A stretch of DNA of 34,643 nt. Origin: Pseudonocardia bannensis. GTDB taxonomy: Bacteria > Actinomycetota > Actinomycetes > Mycobacteriales > Pseudonocardiaceae. The stretch's first letter is position 1; every line of letters begins with the position of its first letter. Of this stretch, positions 7,547 to 15,540 are shown one piece after another. A program made the position numbers and the translations under genes. The notes beneath the pieces are model-generated. The model saw only the letters and a program-made list of their open reading frames with translations. It was not told where the DNA came from and ran no database searches. The stretch spans positions 1-34,643 of the forward strand of contig NZ_JAAXKZ010000057.1 in assembly GCF_012911875.1 (NCBI RefSeq), written 5' to 3'.

Positions 7547-7876
7547 ATGACCGATGGCAAGGCTCCGCCGCCCGGGGTCGGGCGGCTGACGGGCATGATC
7601 CGCAGGCCTGGCGGAGTGCTGCTGAGGATCGTTCTCCCGGACGGGGCCCGCATGCAGCTCTGGCTTCCCGCCGAGTTGGATCGGACCGCTGCGATCCGCC
7701 GTACCGCTGGGCTGCGCAGGCTGCGACGCCTGCACATCGACCTGACCGCTCGACCACCGCACTGCCGGCTCTCAGCCCTCGCGCACTATCCGGTCGAGCG
7801 GTCTCTCCCGCTGCGCGCGGCTCTCGCGGTGGCCGCCTCCGGCGTGCCGACGGTCGTTCGGGTGGCTCGGACCTGA
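7547..7876 (+). CDS. Hypothetical protein (~109 aa)
   Basis: The product starts MTDGKAPPPGVGRLTGMIRR, has a beta-rich first half (GGVLLRIVLPDGARMQLWLP) and ends with a helical hydrophobic stretch LRAALAVAASGVPTVVRVA. The frame is open ~285 nt further upstream, but that part reads as low-complexity noise; ATG 7547, or GTG 7532-7535, is the likely start. No family is recognised. It closes the decayed left region. Confidence 0.5.
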   Translation: MTDGKAPPPGVGRLTGMIRRPGGVLLRIVLPDGARMQLWLPAELDRTAAIRRTAGLRRLRRLHIDLTARPPHCRLSALAHYPVERSLPLRAALAVAASGVPTVVRVART

Positions 7877-8100
7877 GGACGGCTCAGCAGGTCCGGTGCG
7901 TCCCGGCGGCCGCTGCCCGGCCACCATCGCCGCCGGATTCACCAATCCTGGGGACGCATCGGTGGTGCGGGACGAGCAGCATGTCGTCGACCACGACATC
8001 GCCCTGGGGACCTCGACCCGGATCCGGCAGGGGTGATGGTCCTACTGCAGTGAACGGGACGGACCCACATGACCCAGAAGCCTGCACCAATTGACTTGTC

Positions 8101-8119
8101 AGGATCGTGAATCGATCCT
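8101..8119. repeat. Inverted repeat, 7-bp perfect stem
   Basis: AGGATCG-TGAAT-CGATCCT. It lies in the AT-richer part of the long intergenic stretch and is flanked by a weaker outer pair (ACTTGTC at 8094-8100 and GTCAAGT at 8134-8140, one mismatch). It may be an operator or a hairpin. Confidence 0.4.
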
Positions 8120-8662
8120 TCCGTCGGTCCGATGTCAAGTTGTGTGGTTTGTGAAGAACTTGCGCGAGCGGCCACGTATGCACACTCCGGGGCGGATATT
8201 GCATCCGTCGGCATTGCAACATGTCGCGAAACTGTGAATCGTTAGGCCGTTCGAGTGGACCGCGCTCGGTGGTGACCGAAGCCGCTGTTGACCCTTGCGC
8301 TTTCATTCGGGCTGGGATAAATATTGCTGACAGCTCAAACAACGAGCCCTGAAGCGCACAGGGTGGGCCGTACCGTCGAGCGGCTCGGGGGAGAGTCAGG
8401 CTGCACCGACGCATGGGTGCCGATTTCTGCTGGAGTCATCGGCCTGTCTGCGTCGAGCTTGCCGCGTTGCTGGGTGGTGCCCGCCCTGTTGTCCGTCGAG
8501 GCAGCACGGGGGATTTTATGAACGCATGTCTGCACGAGGTCGAATCATCTTTGCCGAGGCCACGGGATATTCGCGGTCCGTGCTGCAGAGGTTCTACCAC
8601 TGCCTGCTGAGCCGGGCCGGGCCGGTTCGTCGACGGCGCCCGTGATGGACTGCATAAGTGCG

Positions 8663-8681
8663 CCACCGAGTATCTCGGTGG
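8663..8681. repeat. Inverted repeat, 8-bp perfect stem with 3-nt loop
   Basis: CCACCGAG-TAT-CTCGGTGG, with further GCGC pairing possible outside. There is no U-run after it, so it is either an operator or an intrinsic terminator of the U-less actinobacterial kind. Confidence 0.4.
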
Positions 8682-9327
8682 TTCTGGCGCCGTTGTGACC
8701 GTGGAAGAGCCGGGGGTGAGAAAAGGCGGGTGCGTGGCGTCCGGCGTTCTGCGCCGGGGCCACACTTCCCGTCGAGGTCGAGGATCGCCATCAGCTCCGC
8801 ACCGGCTGTGGCCATCCGCGTTCGAGCCGCGTCCGGACGTCTCTCACCCCTCGTGACGGGCCCGGAGACGGCTCGCCGGTGCTGGTCCGTGGCAGGCCCC
8901 GTCATGGTCGACCGGCCCGTGAGCTTCGGTCCGTGTGCCGGCCGCGCGAGGTTCGCGCGCACGGTTCTGGCGCCGGGCTCGCCGGCACTGAGCAGCTGAT
9001 CGTGCCGGTGCGGTGGTGGGGAAAGCCAATCCGACATGGACGCCGCAGGCAGTGTCGGCACTTCGCGCGGTGAGCGCTGCACATACGATCGTGATCCGTC
9101 CTTTCGCGAAGTGCTCCGCCTGAGGCGACGGGCCTGGCGGGGAAGCGACAACCAGAGGTGTCATCGAAACGCTGATCGCGGACACTGCGATCGTCTTTCG
9201 TGCCGTAGGGGCGGGGCTTTCGGCCAGGGCAAATCGGGGCACCGATGTCCTGTGCGTCGGGTGTGGTGACCCACTGCCTCCAGGTAGGGCAGGTGGGCTT
9301 GTCCGGCGGCGCCGACGCTGTTGACGA

Positions 9328-9342
9328 CGGGCGAAACGCCCG
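9328..9342 (+). promoter_or_regulatory. Short hairpin directly before the ribosome site of the aminotransferase gene
   Basis: CGGGCG-AAA-CGCCCG forms a 6-bp GC stem ending ~3 nt before the GGGGGA ribosome site (9345-9350) of the ATG at 9354. It could modulate translation of the first cluster gene. A TTGACG hexamer starts at 9321 just before it. Confidence 0.4.
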
Positions 9343-9353
9343 ATGGGGGAGAA

Positions 9354-10631
9354 ATGCAGCTGACGACGTTGAAGAACGATGTTTTCGATCGCCGTGAATC
9401 GTCGGTACGAAGTTACTGTCGATCTTTCGATGCTGTGCTGGCGACGGCCCGGGGCAGTGTTGTACGCGACACCTCGGGCCGGGAGTACATCGACTTCCTG
9501 GCCGGCGCCGGCGCGCTCAACTACGGACACAACGATCCGGACATGAAGGCGGCCCTACTGGACTATGTCCTGAACGATGGCATCACGCACGGGCTCGATC
9601 TGTTCACCGAGGCGAAACGGTCCTTCCTGGGCAGCTTCGAACGCCTCATTCTCGGCCCGCGCGAGATGGACCACCTGGTGCAGTTCACCGGTCCGACCGG
9701 GGCCAACGCGGTGGAGGCCGCGTTGAAGCTGGCGCGCAAGGTGACCGGCCGCACCAACGTCATCGCCTTCACCAATGGTTTCCACGGGGTGTCCCTCGGG
9801 GCGCTCGCGGCCACCGCGAACAGCAGCAAGCGAATGGGTCCGGAGATCCCGCTGCCAGGGGTGTCGAGGCTGCCGTTCGACGGTTACCTCGGCGACGACG
9901 TCGACACCACGGACCTGCTGGGCCGCATGCTGGCGGACCCCTCCAGCGGCCTGGACGCGCCCGCCGCCATCCTGCTCGAGACCGTGCAGGGCGAGGGCGG
10001 TCTCAACGTCGCGTCGGCCCGTTGGCTGCAGCGGGTGGCCTCGTTGGCCGCCCAGCACGGCGCGTTGCTCATCGTCGATGACGTACAGGCCGGCTGCGGG
10101 CGCACCGGCACCTTCTTCAGCTTCGAAGCGGCCGGTATCACCCCCGATCTGGTTGTGCTGTCCAAGTCGTTGTCGGGCTTCGGGCTGCCGATGTCGGTGC
10201 TCCTGGTACGTCCGCACCTCGATCAGTGGGAGCCCGGGGAGCACAACGGCACCTTCCGCGGCAACGCACACGCCTTCGTCACCGCCCGCGTCGCGTTGCA
10301 CAAGTTCTGGTCCGACGTCGATTTCGCCGAGGACATCGTGCGGCGAAGTGTGCTGGTCACCGACCGGTTGACCGAGCTCACCGAGCGGGTTCCGGGCCTC
10401 CGGCGCAAGGGCCGCGGCATGATGCAGGGCCTCGACGTCGGCGACGGGGCGTGTGCGGCGGAGATCATCCGCCGGTGCGCCCGGAACGGTCTGATCATCG
10501 AGTCGTCGGGGGCCGAGAACGAGGTCGTCAAGGTGCTCGCACCCCTCACGACCCCGGACCACCTGCTCCGCAAGGGCCTGGACGTCCTCGCCGACGCGAC
10601 CGTCGGCCTCGCGATGGCAGTTCCCGCCTGA
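9354..10631 (+). CDS. ectB: Diaminobutyrate--2-oxoglutarate aminotransferase, EctB-like
   Basis: This 425-aa class-III PLP aminotransferase is of the EctB subtype: the N-terminus has the EctB pattern SSVRSYCRSFDAV, followed by FLAGAGALNYGHNDPDMKAA, the FTGPTGANAVEAALKLARK cofactor loop, VDDVQAGCGRTGTFFSFE and VLSKSLSGFGLP, whose Lys271 should bind PLP. EctB converts L-aspartate-4-semialdehyde and glutamate to L-2,4-diaminobutyrate. Start at ATG 9354 rests on the ribosome site GGGGGA and on where EctB proteins begin; TTG 9321 is in frame but has no such site. ectA, ectC and ectD are not next to it. Instead, the Pls-like synthetase starts 27 nt after its stop, which suggests that diaminobutyrate is the synthetase substrate. 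A siderophore-type diaminobutyrate aminotransferase role is the alternative. Confidence 0.88.
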   Translation: MQLTTLKNDVFDRRESSVRSYCRSFDAVLATARGSVVRDTSGREYIDFLAGAGALNYGHNDPDMKAALLDYVLNDGITHGLDLFTEAKRSFLGSFERLILGPREMDHLVQFTGPTGANAVEAALKLARKVTGRTNVIAFTNGFHGVSLGALAATANSSKRMGPEIPLPGVSRLPFDGYLGDDVDTTDLLGRMLADPSSGLDAPAAILLETVQGEGGLNVASARWLQRVASLAAQHGALLIVDDVQAGCGRTGTFFSFEAAGITPDLVVLSKSLSGFGLPMSVLLVRPHLDQWEPGEHNGTFRGNAHAFVTARVALHKFWSDVDFAEDIVRRSVLVTDRLTELTERVPGLRRKGRGMMQGLDVGDGACAAEIIRRCARNGLIIESSGAENEVVKVLAPLTTPDHLLRKGLDVLADATVGLAMAVPA

Positions 10632-10658
10632 CCCGCGACTCCGACTGCGGAACAACGA

Positions 10659-13600
10659 ATGTCGACCAACATGGGCGTCCGGGTACCGGACGCGGACCAC
10701 CTCCTGCAACGACGCGACAGCAACGGTGCGGCGCCCCTCGCGGACCGGGTTCTCGTTGATCCGAGGTTCCGGCACTACCTTCGCCGGCGGCCCGCCGAAC
10801 GGCTCGATCGCCTCTTCGAGGATCACTGCGATCGGTTACGGAGCGGCGGTCGGGCGGGGCACCTGGCGGTGGATGCCGGTGCGGTGACGTTGACCTTCGA
10901 GCAGTTGGACGCGCGCGCCAATCGGCTGGCTCGTTACCTGCTGGCGCACGGCGCCGGTGCGGGTGACCGGATCGGGTTGTTGTTCGACGATCCGGTGCAG
11001 GCCTATGTCGGGATGTTGGCGGTGTTGAAGGTCAACGCGGCGTACGTGCCGTTGGATGTCGGGTTCCCGCCGGACCGGATCGCCTACATCGTCGATGACG
11101 CGGGTGTGCGGTTGGTGCTGTCGCTGATCCACGTGCGCGACCGCGTCCCCGGCCTGGAGGACCTCGTTCCGTCCGTGCTCTACCTGGATCGGGTGGCCGA
11201 GGTGATCGCCGCGCAGGACCCGTCGCGGTTGTCCGAGGCCGAGCGGGGGGCGCCGGTGGAGGATCTGGCCTATCTGATCTACACCTCGGGCACTACCGGG
11301 CGGCCGAAGGGGGTGGCGATCGGGCACCCCAGCATCTGCAACTTCGTGCGGGTCGCCGCCGAGGTGTACGGGGTCCGCGCGCAGGACCGCATGTACCAGG
11401 GGATGACGATCGCGTTCGACTTCTCCGTCGAGGAGATCTGGGTGTCCTGGATGGCCGCCGCGACGCTGGTGCCCAAGCCGGCGGGCTCGAGCCTGTTGGG
11501 GGTGGATCTGCACAGGTTCCTCGTCGAGCAGCGGGTCACCGCGATGTGCTGCGTGCCGACCCTGCTCGCCACGATCGAGGACGACCTGCCCGACCTGCGG
11601 TTCCTGCTCGTCTCAGGAGAGGCCTGCCCGCAGGACCTGATCGCGCGCTGGCACCGCCCCGGGCGGCGGTTCCTCAACGTCTACGGGCCCACCGAGGCGA
11701 CGGTGTCGGCGACCTGGACCGTGGTGCATCCGGACCGTCCGGTCACCATCGGGGTGCCGTTGCCCACCTATGCCACGGTCATCCTGGACCCGGAGGATCC
11801 GTACCGGGCGCTGCCTCATGGGGAGGTCGGGGAGATCGGGATCGCCGGGGTCGGGTTGGCCGCGGGTTATCTCAATCGCGAGGACCTGACCGCGAAGGCG
11901 TTCATCCCGGATTTTCTGGGGATCGCGGGCAATCCCTCGGGGCGGATCTATCGGACCGGGGATCTGGGCCGGGTCACCCCGGCCGGGGAGATCGAGTACC
12001 ACGGCCGGATCGATACCCAGGTCAAGGTCCGTGGCTATCGGATCGAGTTGACCGAGATCGAGTCGGTGTTGTTGCAGGTGCCCGGCATCGCCGCCGCGGT
12101 GGTGGACACCTACGAGCCCGAGCCCGGTGTGGTGGAGTTGGTCGGCTATTACAGCCTGCGCAGCGATACCGCCGCGCTGGAGCCGGAGGCGATCTCGGCG
12201 GTGCTGCGTGCGCGGCTGCCCGGCTACATGGTCCCGGCCTACCTCGAGTGTCTTGCGGTGATTCCGTTGACCACCTCGGACAAGGCCGACCGTAAGAGAC
12301 TGCCTCCGCCCACGGCCCGCCGCCGCGGCGCGGAGGGCGCGTACGTGGCCGCGGGCACCGGCCCCGAGCGGGTCCTGGCCGAGGCCCTGGCCGCCACCTT
12401 GCGCATCGACCGGGTGTCGGTGCAGGCGCATTTCTTCGACGATCTCGGCGCGAACTCGCTGTTGCTGGCCCAGTTCTCCGCGCGGCTGCGCAAGCACACC
12501 GACCTGCCCCCGGTGTCCATGCGCGACCTCTACCGGCACACCACCATCCGCGACCTGGCACAGGCCCTCGACCGGCCGGTACAGGCCCGGGCGCACTCGC
12601 TCGTTCCAGAGGCCAGTGCCTCGGCCGGCCGCGTGAGCACCGCGTCCTACACGCTGTGCGGAACACTGCAGCTACTGGTGCTGCTTGCCTCCGTCTACCT
12701 CAGCGGTGCGGTGCTTCACCTGGGGTACGGGTGGGTGTCAGCAGGGGTCGGCTGGTACGGGATCGCGAGCCGGGCCGCTGTCTTCACCTCCGTGACGTTC
12801 GGTGGGCTCTGCGTCCTGCCGATCGTGGCGAAGTGGCTGCTCGTGGGCCGCTGGAAGCCACGGGAGATCCGGTTGTGGAGCCTCGCGTACCTCCGGTTCT
12901 GGCTGGTGAAGCTGCTGATCCGGGTCAACCCGATGGTCCTGTTCATCGGCTCCCCGCTCTACGTGCTGTATCTGCGCGCGCTGGGAGCGAAGATCGGGCG
13001 AGGCGTGGTCATCTTCTCCCGGGCCGTTCCGGTGGTCACCGATCTGCTCACGATCGGCGACGGCACGGTCATCCGCAAGGACTGCTCCTTCACCGGCTAC
13101 CGCGCTGTCGCCGGGGTTCTGCAGCTCGGCCCGATCAGCCTCGGCCGCGACGTGCTGGTCGGGGAGAAGACCGTGCTCGACATCGGGGCCTCGATGGGCG
13201 ATCGGGCCCAACTGGGCCATTCCTCCTCGCTGCACCAGGGCCAAGCGATCCCCGAGGGCCAGAGTTGGCACGGCTGCCCGGCGGAGCCGAGCCAGGTGGA
13301 TCACCGGGTCATACCGCCGGCTCGCTGTGGCGCCCCACGCAAGATCACCTACAGCGTGCTCCAGGTGCTGGGCGTGCTGGTGCCGGCGGCGGGAGGTTTC
13401 GCGCTCGTGGTGACGTTGCTCCGCGTCGTCCCGCTGCTGTCCGAGTTGATCGGGCCCGGGCACCATCTGCTGTCGGACTGGATCTTCTACGCCGCGACGG
13501 TGGCGACGTCGTTCGTGTTGTTCTTCGGCGCGGTGTCGATGGGCGCGGTAGTCATGGTCACCATTGCGCGCCTGCCGAACCTGCTCGTCCGGCCAGGGCG

Positions 13601-14843
13601 GGTGTACTCCCTGTACGGGATCCACCACATCGCCCAGTCGATCGTCACCACCCTGACCAACTCACAGTTCTTCATGCTGTTGCTGGGCGACAGTTCCTTC
13701 ATCGTCCACTTCGTCCGCGCCCTCGGCTTCGACCTGTCGCGAGTGGAGCAGACCGGGTCGAACTTCGGCACCGAAATGCGGTACGACTCGCCGTACCTGA
13801 GCACGGTGGGCACGGGGACGATGGTGTCCGACGGGCTGTCGATCATGAATGTCGACGTCTCCAGCACATCGTTCCGGGTGTCGCGCGTCTCGATCGGACA
13901 GCGAAACTTCCTCGGGAACAACATCGCCTTTCCTGCCGCCGCTCGGACCGGCGACAACTGTCTACTGGCGACCAAGGTCATGGTCCCGGTCGACGGGCCG
14001 ATCCGGGAGAACGTGGGGTTGCTCGGCTCGCCACCCTTCGAGATCCCGCGCACCGTCGCCCGCGGCGCCGAGTTCGACCACCTCAAGGACCCGGGCGAGC
14101 TGCGCCGCCGGCTGTCGGCCAAGAACCGGCACAACGCCGCGACGATCGCCATGGTGCTCTGCGTGTGGTGGGTGCGGTTCTTCGCCGTCCTCCTGCTCAT
14201 CGGGATCGGAGCGGACCTCTACTACCGGTTCGGAGAATGGGCCATCGCGGTTGCGATCGTTCTCATCGCGATGTTCGGCACCGCCTATTCCGTTCTCCTC
14301 GAACGGGCCGTCCTGGGTTTCGGTGCCCTGCATCCCCAGTCCTGCTCGATCTACGACCGGTACTTCTGGGAGCACGAGCGGCTGTGGAAGGTGTACACCA
14401 CGCCGATCTTCACCGGAACCCCGCTCAACACCCTGCTGTGGCGACTGGCCGGCGTCCGGATCGGGCGCCGGGTCTTCGACGACGGTTGCGTGATCCCGGA
14501 GAAGAGCCTGGTCACCATCGGGGATGACACGGTGCTCAACGCCGGGAGCGTCATCCAATGCCATTCGCTCGAGGACGGTCTGTTCAAGTCGGACCACAGC
14601 AGGATCGGCGCCGGCTGCACCGTCGGTGTCGCAGCCTTCGTCCACTACGGCGTGACCATGGGTGACGGAGCCGAACTCGCCGCCGACGCCTATCTCATGA
14701 AGGGCGTGGACGCCCCACCGCGCACGAAGTGGATGGGCAATCCCGCTGCCTGTGCCCGAACCACTGCTCCAGAGCCCGCTGCGTCGGCTCGCGCCGTGAC
14801 GACTCAGAACATGGAGGTGAACTGCGGTGGCACGGAAAGCTGA
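10659..14843 (+). CDS. Pls-like single-module polyamino-acid synthetase (A-PCP-TM/hexapeptide)
   Basis: The 1394-aa product has an NRPS adenylation domain (~45-550) with LIYTSGTTGRPKG at 206-218, FDFSVEEIW (Asp254), NVYGPTEATVSATW, YRTGDLG and the A10 Lys542 in SDKADRKRL. A carrier domain follows, with the phosphopantetheine Ser600 in DDLGANSLLL. After ~660 come three repeats of a transmembrane pair plus a soluble unit with left-handed beta-helix (hexapeptide) character, for example IGDGTVIRKDCSF and IGDDTVLNAGSVI. There is no condensation or thioesterase domain. This is the architecture of epsilon-poly-L-lysine synthetase (~1320 aa) and the TIGR02353 C-terminal family, which joins a basic amino acid through its side-chain amine at the membrane. 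With EctB next door, 2,4-diaminobutyrate is the predicted monomer. The ribosome site before ATG 10659 is weak; ATG 10671 is an alternative. Confidence 0.88.
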   Translation: MSTNMGVRVPDADHLLQRRDSNGAAPLADRVLVDPRFRHYLRRRPAERLDRLFEDHCDRLRSGGRAGHLAVDAGAVTLTFEQLDARANRLARYLLAHGAGAGDRIGLLFDDPVQAYVGMLAVLKVNAAYVPLDVGFPPDRIAYIVDDAGVRLVLSLIHVRDRVPGLEDLVPSVLYLDRVAEVIAAQDPSRLSEAERGAPVEDLAYLIYTSGTTGRPKGVAIGHPSICNFVRVAAEVYGVRAQDRMYQGMTIAFDFSVEEIWVSWMAAATLVPKPAGSSLLGVDLHRFLVEQRVTAMCCVPTLLATIEDDLPDLRFLLVSGEACPQDLIARWHRPGRRFLNVYGPTEATVSATWTVVHPDRPVTIGVPLPTYATVILDPEDPYRALPHGEVGEIGIAGVGLAAGYLNREDLTAKAFIPDFLGIAGNPSGRIYRTGDLGRVTPAGEIEYHGRIDTQVKVRGYRIELTEIESVLLQVPGIAAAVVDTYEPEPGVVELVGYYSLRSDTAALEPEAISAVLRARLPGYMVPAYLECLAVIPLTTSDKADRKRLPPPTARRRGAEGAYVAAGTGPERVLAEALAATLRIDRVSVQAHFFDDLGANSLLLAQFSARLRKHTDLPPVSMRDLYRHTTIRDLAQALDRPVQARAHSLVPEASASAGRVSTASYTLCGTLQLLVLLASVYLSGAVLHLGYGWVSAGVGWYGIASRAAVFTSVTFGGLCVLPIVAKWLLVGRWKPREIRLWSLAYLRFWLVKLLIRVNPMVLFIGSPLYVLYLRALGAKIGRGVVIFSRAVPVVTDLLTIGDGTVIRKDCSFTGYRAVAGVLQLGPISLGRDVLVGEKTVLDIGASMGDRAQLGHSSSLHQGQAIPEGQSWHGCPAEPSQVDHRVIPPARCGAPRKITYSVLQVLGVLVPAAGGFALVVTLLRVVPLLSELIGPGHHLLSDWIFYAATVATSFVLFFGAVSMGAVVMVTIARLPNLLVRPGRVYSLYGIHHIAQSIVTTLTNSQFFMLLLGDSSFIVHFVRALGFDLSRVEQTGSNFGTEMRYDSPYLSTVGTGTMVSDGLSIMNVDVSSTSFRVSRVSIGQRNFLGNNIAFPAAARTGDNCLLATKVMVPVDGPIRENVGLLGSPPFEIPRTVARGAEFDHLKDPGELRRRLSAKNRHNAATIAMVLCVWWVRFFAVLLLIGIGADLYYRFGEWAIAVAIVLIAMFGTAYSVLLERAVLGFGALHPQSCSIYDRYFWEHERLWKVYTTPIFTGTPLNTLLWRLAGVRIGRRVFDDGCVIPEKSLVTIGDDTVLNAGSVIQCHSLEDGLFKSDHSRIGAGCTVGVAAFVHYGVTMGDGAELAADAYLMKGVDAPPRTKWMGNPAACARTTAPEPAASARAVTTQNMEVNCGGTES

Positions 14844-15540
14844 CCTCCGCACCGGCTCCGCGGGGGCGCGTCCGGTCGCGGTGGTCTACAGCGACGACTC
14901 GACCGGACCCGCGGACGGCGACGACACCGCCGCGGTGGCGGCCATGCTCACTGCCGCCCAGGGCTGGAACTTCGACGTGATCACCGCTGGGCCGAACGGG
15001 ACCATGTCCGTGCGCAAAGCGCTCAAGCAGCCCGGCGTGCGGCTCTACGCCCAGCCGGGCGCCGACGGCGACGATCACGCCGCCTACAAGAGGCAGAAGC
15101 GCGACAAGGCCGCGATCCGCGAGTTCGTCCACGACGGCGGTCGCTATCTGGGCATCTGCATGGGCGGCTTCCTGGCCGAACCCTGTTTCTTCAACCTCTT
15201 CCGCGGCCGGGTCGAGGAGTACTACTCGTCGTCCGGGGCGTCGGTACGCACCTCCGATCCCGCGGTCATTCCGATCATCTGGCGCGGCACCACGCGCCAG
15301 ATGTACTTCCAGGACGGCGGCTTCATGATCCCCAAACGCTCGACCAGCGTCACCGTGCTGGCGACCTATTCCAACGGCTCGATCGCCGCACTCGTCGCGC
15401 CCCGCGGGCGCGGCAAGGTCGGGTTGTGCGGGCCCCACCCCGAAGCGCCCCCCGACTGGTATCACGAGGCCAACCTCGTCTACAGCGGACCCACTCAGGA
15501 CCTGGGTGACGACCTCGTCAACGCTCTGATGGCACCGTGA
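14827..15540 (+). CDS. BPL_N / class-I GATase-like domain protein
   Basis: The 237-aa product resembles the biotin-protein-ligase N-terminal (BPL_N) family, which has a class-I glutamine-amidotransferase-like fold. It shows RLYAQPGADGDD, IREFVHDGGRYLGICMGG with Cys111 at the nucleophile elbow, and GLCGPHPE with His204 and Glu206, giving a plausible Cys-His-Glu triad. No signal peptide or membrane helix is seen, so it should be cytosolic. Start GTG 14827 has GGAGG at 14813-14817 and overlaps the synthetase stop by 17 nt; its own stop overlaps the next start (GTGA). Translational coupling on both sides ties it to the polymer pathway. Its role is unknown; amidase, ligase or chain-release functions are only guesses. 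Confidence 0.75.
   Translation: MARKADLRTGSAGARPVAVVYSDDSTGPADGDDTAAVAAMLTAAQGWNFDVITAGPNGTMSVRKALKQPGVRLYAQPGADGDDHAAYKRQKRDKAAIREFVHDGGRYLGICMGGFLAEPCFFNLFRGRVEEYYSSSGASVRTSDPAVIPIIWRGTTRQMYFQDGGFMIPKRSTSVTVLATYSNGSIAALVAPRGRGKVGLCGPHPEAPPDWYHEANLVYSGPTQDLGDDLVNALMAP

Larger units (their letters stand above)
7877..9353. other. Long stretch without a convincing gene, upstream of the synthetase operon
   Basis: About 1.4 kb in which none of the six frames gives a believable protein. The part from ~8085 to ~8345 is visibly more AT-rich than the flanks, for example around 8318-8335. Several short perfect inverted repeats are present (annotated separately), as well as direct repeats: GTGAATCG at 8107-8114 and 8235-8242, and ATTGCA twice between 8198 and 8220. 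It may hold regulatory DNA or an RNA gene, or be debris; no promoter can be assigned with confidence. Confidence 0.5.

Noticed and set aside
8324..8610. Short plus-strand ORFs in the leader of the polymer operon
   Set aside because: No ribosome sites, overlapping alternatives on the other strand and no recognisable composition.
9321..9353. Extended N-terminus of the EctB-like protein from TTG 9321
   Set aside because: No ribosome site there; GGGGGA sits correctly before ATG 9354, and EctB proteins begin near that point. The extension would also include the hairpin sequence.
9354..10631. Ectoine biosynthesis operon
   Set aside because: Only the ectB-type gene is present; the next genes are a synthetase, a BPL_N protein and a peptidase, with no acetyltransferase, ectoine synthase or hydroxylase.
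9555..10826. Long minus-strand frame opposite the aminotransferase
   Set aside because: Mirror frame of a high-GC gene; low-complexity composition and no motif.
10659..14843. Ordinary NRPS or siderophore module
   Set aside because: No condensation, thioesterase or reductase domain; the C-terminal half is membrane pairs with hexapeptide units as in Pls enzymes, and no siderophore transport genes are nearby.
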